NCBI GenBank assembly: GCA_016282745.1
Contig: JAEELL010000039.1
Coordinates: forward strand, 1-53,713
Length of the DNA: 53,713 nt
Reading direction: 5' to 3'
DNA from: Lachnospiraceae bacterium
Lineage (GTDB): Bacteria > Bacillota > Clostridia > Lachnospirales > Lachnospiraceae
The number at the start of each line of letters is the position of its first letter. Positions within the stretch are counted from its first letter, which is position 1. Shown here piece by piece: positions 51,593 to 53,713 of this stretch. Below the pieces are notes generated by a model, which was not told the DNA's origin, did no database searches, and saw only the letters and a list, made by a program, of their open reading frames with translations. Both the position numbers and the translations under genes were made by a program.

Positions 51593-52798
51593 GTGACTTT
51601 ACTTAATACAATTGCACAAAAAAAAGAATGGAATAAATTTCTTAAATATAAGAGTTCTATTGTGAGTTCAGACTCATTTATCAAGGAATTACAAAATTAT
51701 ATAGATGAAGAAAAATACTCTGATGTATATGGGCGTATCCAAAAAGGAGATAGATTTCCTACTCCCAGAAAATCCGTAATAAGTAAATTAAGTTCTGAAA
51801 AGAAAAGAAATGTATACAGTTATCCTTATGATGAAAATATGGCTATGAAGCTGCTTACCTATGAGATGACAAGAAAATATAATTACATATTCTGTGACAA
51901 TTTGTATTCTTTCAGACCCGGAAGAAGTGCAAAAGATGCATTCAAAAAACTGGTCAGACATCCTGGGATAGAAAGAATGTATTCGTATAAGGTAGATATA
52001 CATAACTATTTTAATTCGGTGCCGATATCACAGATGCTGCCAATATTGAGAGAAGTGCTTCAGGATGATTTAGAACTTTTCAATTTTTTGTCCGGTTTAC
52101 TTTGTGAGACAGAGGTTATTATTGAGAAAAGTATTATTGTGGAAGAAAAAGGTATAATGGCAGGAACGCCTATGGCGACTTTTTATGCAAATTTGTATCT
52201 GAAAGACTTAGATGAATACTTTGAAAATAAGGGAGTAATATATGCAAGATATTCTGATGATATAATCGTATTTGCAGAGAGCAGGGAAATGGTTGAAAAA
52301 TATGCAGAATATATTAAAAAGCAATTGCATGAAAAAGGATTGACAGTGAACCAATCAAAAGAATGCTTTAATAATCCGGGTGAAGCATGGACATTTTTGG
52401 GCTTTAAATACGAAAAAGGTATAATTGATATTGCACCTGCTACTGTCAAAAAGTTAAAAAAGAAAATGAAAAGGAAAACAGACTCACTTAGAAGATGGCA
52501 TATGCGTAATCATATAGGGGGAGAAAAGGCGGCCAAAGCATTTATAAGAATTTTCAACAGAAAACTGTTTGAACATCCGGAAAATAATGATTTATCATGG
52601 AGCTACTGGTTTTTCTCAGTGATAAATACAAGTAAAAGTCTTAAAGAGATAGATCATTATTCTCAGGAGTGCATAAGATATCTCGTCAGCGGGAAGCGTA
52701 CAAAAGCAAGATACAATGTCCGTTATGAAGATTTAAAAGAATTGGGCTATCGCAGTTTGGTTCATGAGTACTATTCAGCCATGCACATGAAAATATAA
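51593..52798 (+). CDS. Stand-alone reverse transcriptase
   Basis: The 401-residue protein has the RT motifs in order: RT2 CDNLYSFRPGRSAKDAFKKL, motif A YKVDIHNYFNS with D135, motif B GIMAGTPMATFYANLYLKDL, motif C YARYSDDIIVF with D222/D223, motif D EKGLTVNQSK and motif E WTFLGFKYE. The C-terminal 110 residues (thumb-like, ending KARYNVRYEDLKELGYRSLV) carry no maturase X or HNH domain. It lacks the retron NAXXH/VTG features and the DGR SQ in motif B. It is preceded by about 320 nt of folded non-coding DNA. Group II-like or an unknown-group (defence-associated) RT are both possible. The GTG start follows GAGGGAG by 7 bp. It lies between truA-linked genes and rplM. Confidence 0.85.
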   Translation: MTLLNTIAQKKEWNKFLKYKSSIVSSDSFIKELQNYIDEEKYSDVYGRIQKGDRFPTPRKSVISKLSSEKKRNVYSYPYDENMAMKLLTYEMTRKYNYIFCDNLYSFRPGRSAKDAFKKLVRHPGIERMYSYKVDIHNYFNSVPISQMLPILREVLQDDLELFNFLSGLLCETEVIIEKSIIVEEKGIMAGTPMATFYANLYLKDLDEYFENKGVIYARYSDDIIVFAESREMVEKYAEYIKKQLHEKGLTVNQSKECFNNPGEAWTFLGFKYEKGIIDIAPATVKKLKKKMKRKTDSLRRWHMRNHIGGEKAAKAFIRIFNRKLFEHPENNDLSWSYWFFSVINTSKSLKEIDHYSQECIRYLVSGKRTKARYNVRYEDLKELGYRSLVHEYYSAMHMKI

Positions 52799-52838
52799 AT
52801 ATGTGAAAGACTGCTTGCAGGATTTGAAATATTTATAT

Positions 52839-52867
52839 TTGACATAGAAGAAGAATTAATATATAAT
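52839..52867 (+). promoter_or_regulatory. Consensus promoter of rplM-rpsI
   Basis: TTGACA (52839-52844) and TATAAT (52862-52867) are exact consensus boxes with a 17-bp spacer, 112 bp before rplM. Confidence 0.85.
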
Positions 52868-52874
52868 ACTTTAT

Positions 52875-52940
52875 TGTGACGTGTTATGCGTAGGAGTTTT
52901 ATGTCTAACCAAAGCCCCGGTAATGACATTTAACATATAT
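52875..52940 (+). promoter_or_regulatory. Probable L13 leader in the rplM 5' UTR
   Basis: The untranslated leader contains GTGACGTGTTATGCGTAGGAG and TCTAACCAAAGCCCCGGTAA, sequence that looks conserved rather than random AT-rich spacer. Firmicutes are known to carry an autoregulatory L13 leader before rplM, and this is its expected place. Assignment is from position and general look. Confidence 0.45.
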
Positions 52941-52978
52941 ATTTATTAAAGATTTATAGTATTTCAGGAGGTAAACCA

Positions 52979-53407
52979 ATGAAGACATACATGGCTAGTC
53001 CATCAACAATTGAAAAGAAATGGTATGTAGTTGACGCTACAGGATATACATTAGGACGTTTATCATCAGAAATCGCTAAGGTGTTAAGAGGAAAGAACAA
53101 ACCAGAATACACACCTTTCATTGATACAGGTGATTTCGTAGTTGTAGTAAACGCTGAAAAGATTAAAGTAACAGGTAAGAAGTTAGATCAGAAGATTTAC
53201 TACCATCACTCAGATTACGTAGGTGGTATGAAAGAGACAACTCTTAGAGAGATGTTAGATAAGAAACCTGAAAAGGTTATCGAACTTGCAGTTAAGGGAA
53301 TGCTTCCAAAGGGACCTTTAGGAAGAGACATGATTAAGAAACTTTACGTTTATGCTGGAAACGAGCATCCACATGCTGCTCAGAAGCCTGAAGCATTAAC
53401 ATTTTAA
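52979..53407 (+). CDS. rplM: Ribosomal protein L13 (uL13)
   Basis: The 142-residue protein matches L13 ([60 protein letters not shown]). AGGAGG precedes the ATG. It is cotranscribed with rpsI, the usual pair. Confidence 0.97.
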   Translation: MKTYMASPSTIEKKWYVVDATGYTLGRLSSEIAKVLRGKNKPEYTPFIDTGDFVVVVNAEKIKVTGKKLDQKIYYHHSDYVGGMKETTLREMLDKKPEKVIELAVKGMLPKGPLGRDMIKKLYVYAGNEHPHAAQKPEALTF

Positions 53408-53431
53408 TTAACTGAAAGGAGATAAATCGAA

Positions 53432-53713
53432 ATGGCAGATAAATTTTATGGAACAGGTAGAAGAAAAAAGAGCGTAGCTAGAGTATACGTTATGCCTGGT
53501 AAAGGAAATATCACAATCAACAAGAGAGATATTGATGAATATTTAGGATTAGAGACATTAAAGGTTATCGTTCGTCAGCCATTAGTAGCTACAGATAACG
53601 CTGATAAGATGGACGTTATCGTAAACGTACACGGTGGTGGATACACAGGACAGGCTGGTGCTATCAGACACGGTATCGCTAGAGCATTACTTAAAGTAGA
53701 TGCTGCATACAGA
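53432..53713 (+). CDS. rpsI: Ribosomal protein S9 (uS9), 3' end outside window
   Basis: The first 94 codons are present ([40 protein letters not shown]) and match S9. The gene is cut by the window end, so the C-terminal tail that reaches the P-site tRNA is not visible. GAAAGGAG precedes the ATG. Confidence 0.95.
   Translation, partial: MADKFYGTGRRKKSVARVYVMPGKGNITINKRDIDEYLGLETLKVIVRQPLVATDNADKMDVIVNVHGGGYTGQAGAIRHGIARALLKVDAAYR

Noticed and set aside
51593-52798. Diversity-generating retroelement
   Set aside because: Motif B reads GTPMATF instead of the SQ form, and I see no template/variable repeat pair or target gene nearby.

Overview
The window is from a low-GC Gram-positive bacterium of the class Clostridia, most likely a gut or rumen Lachnospiraceae. 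The evidence is the S10-spc-alpha gene order, the zinc-ribbon form of S14, zinc-type adenylate kinase, an L17 with an internal lysine-rich insertion, AT-rich intergenic DNA, many TTG/GTG starts with strong GGAGG sites, and a ferredoxin-type aldo/keto reductase. The genus cannot be fixed from sequence alone.

Layout. Positions 1-3.9 kb look like one edge of an integrated element. They hold a sigma-like/HTH protein cut by the window edge, a predicted small RNA with its own promoter and terminator, and an AlbA_2/ATPase-type regulator. These are followed by an orphan 57-bp piece that encodes the C-terminus of EF-Tu and still carries a terminator. From 3.9 to 8.4 kb lies accessory DNA: an alpha/beta-hydrolase fused to an APH-type phosphotransferase, a sugar isomerase-like TIM barrel, an ACT-domain pseudogene with an internal deletion, a DeoR regulator and a DUF4298-like protein.

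From 8.5 to 24.5 kb is a surface and regulation block. It contains a secreted multidomain GH87-like alpha-1,3-glucanase, a transglutaminase-like protein, a HAD phosphatase, an array of 52-bp hairpin repeats, a kinase-regulator-kinase locus with a membrane protein, an ABC-F ribosome-protection ATPase behind a probable attenuator, a beta-propeller protein, an Fe-S aldo/keto reductase, and a second secreted protein that shares the C-terminal domain of the glucanase. From 24.6 to 29.6 kb come a 168-bp element with terminal inverted repeats, an S1-domain protein, a rhomboid protease, a WYL regulator, an Sfp-type phosphopantetheinyl transferase, a small HTH-like protein and an rRNA methyltransferase-like protein.

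From 29.8 to 46.2 kb is the ribosomal superoperon: S10 (rpsJ to rpsQ), spc (rplN to secY), adk-map-infA-rpmJ, and alpha (rpsM-rpsK-rpsD-rpoA-rplQ). It has a strongly folded leader before rpsJ and another before rpsM. A permuted papain-like protein follows on the minus strand, then the ECF energizing module ecfA1-ecfA2-ecfT, truA and a hypothetical protein. The window closes with rplM-rpsI (rpsI truncated by the window end).

The strongest candidate for an undescribed system is at 51.27-52.80 kb, just before rplM. There a stand-alone reverse transcriptase has none of the usual group II intron, retron or DGR partners that I can recognise. It is preceded by about 320 nt of densely folded non-coding sequence containing a 14-bp closing stem and a second, switch-like hairpin region. 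This RNA-plus-RT layout resembles anti-phage DRT systems, but the class cannot be assigned without searches. Other leads are the EF-Tu 3'-end scar with integrase-arm-like repeats on both sides, the 52-bp hairpin array next to the kinase locus, and the novel C-terminal domain shared by the two secreted proteins.
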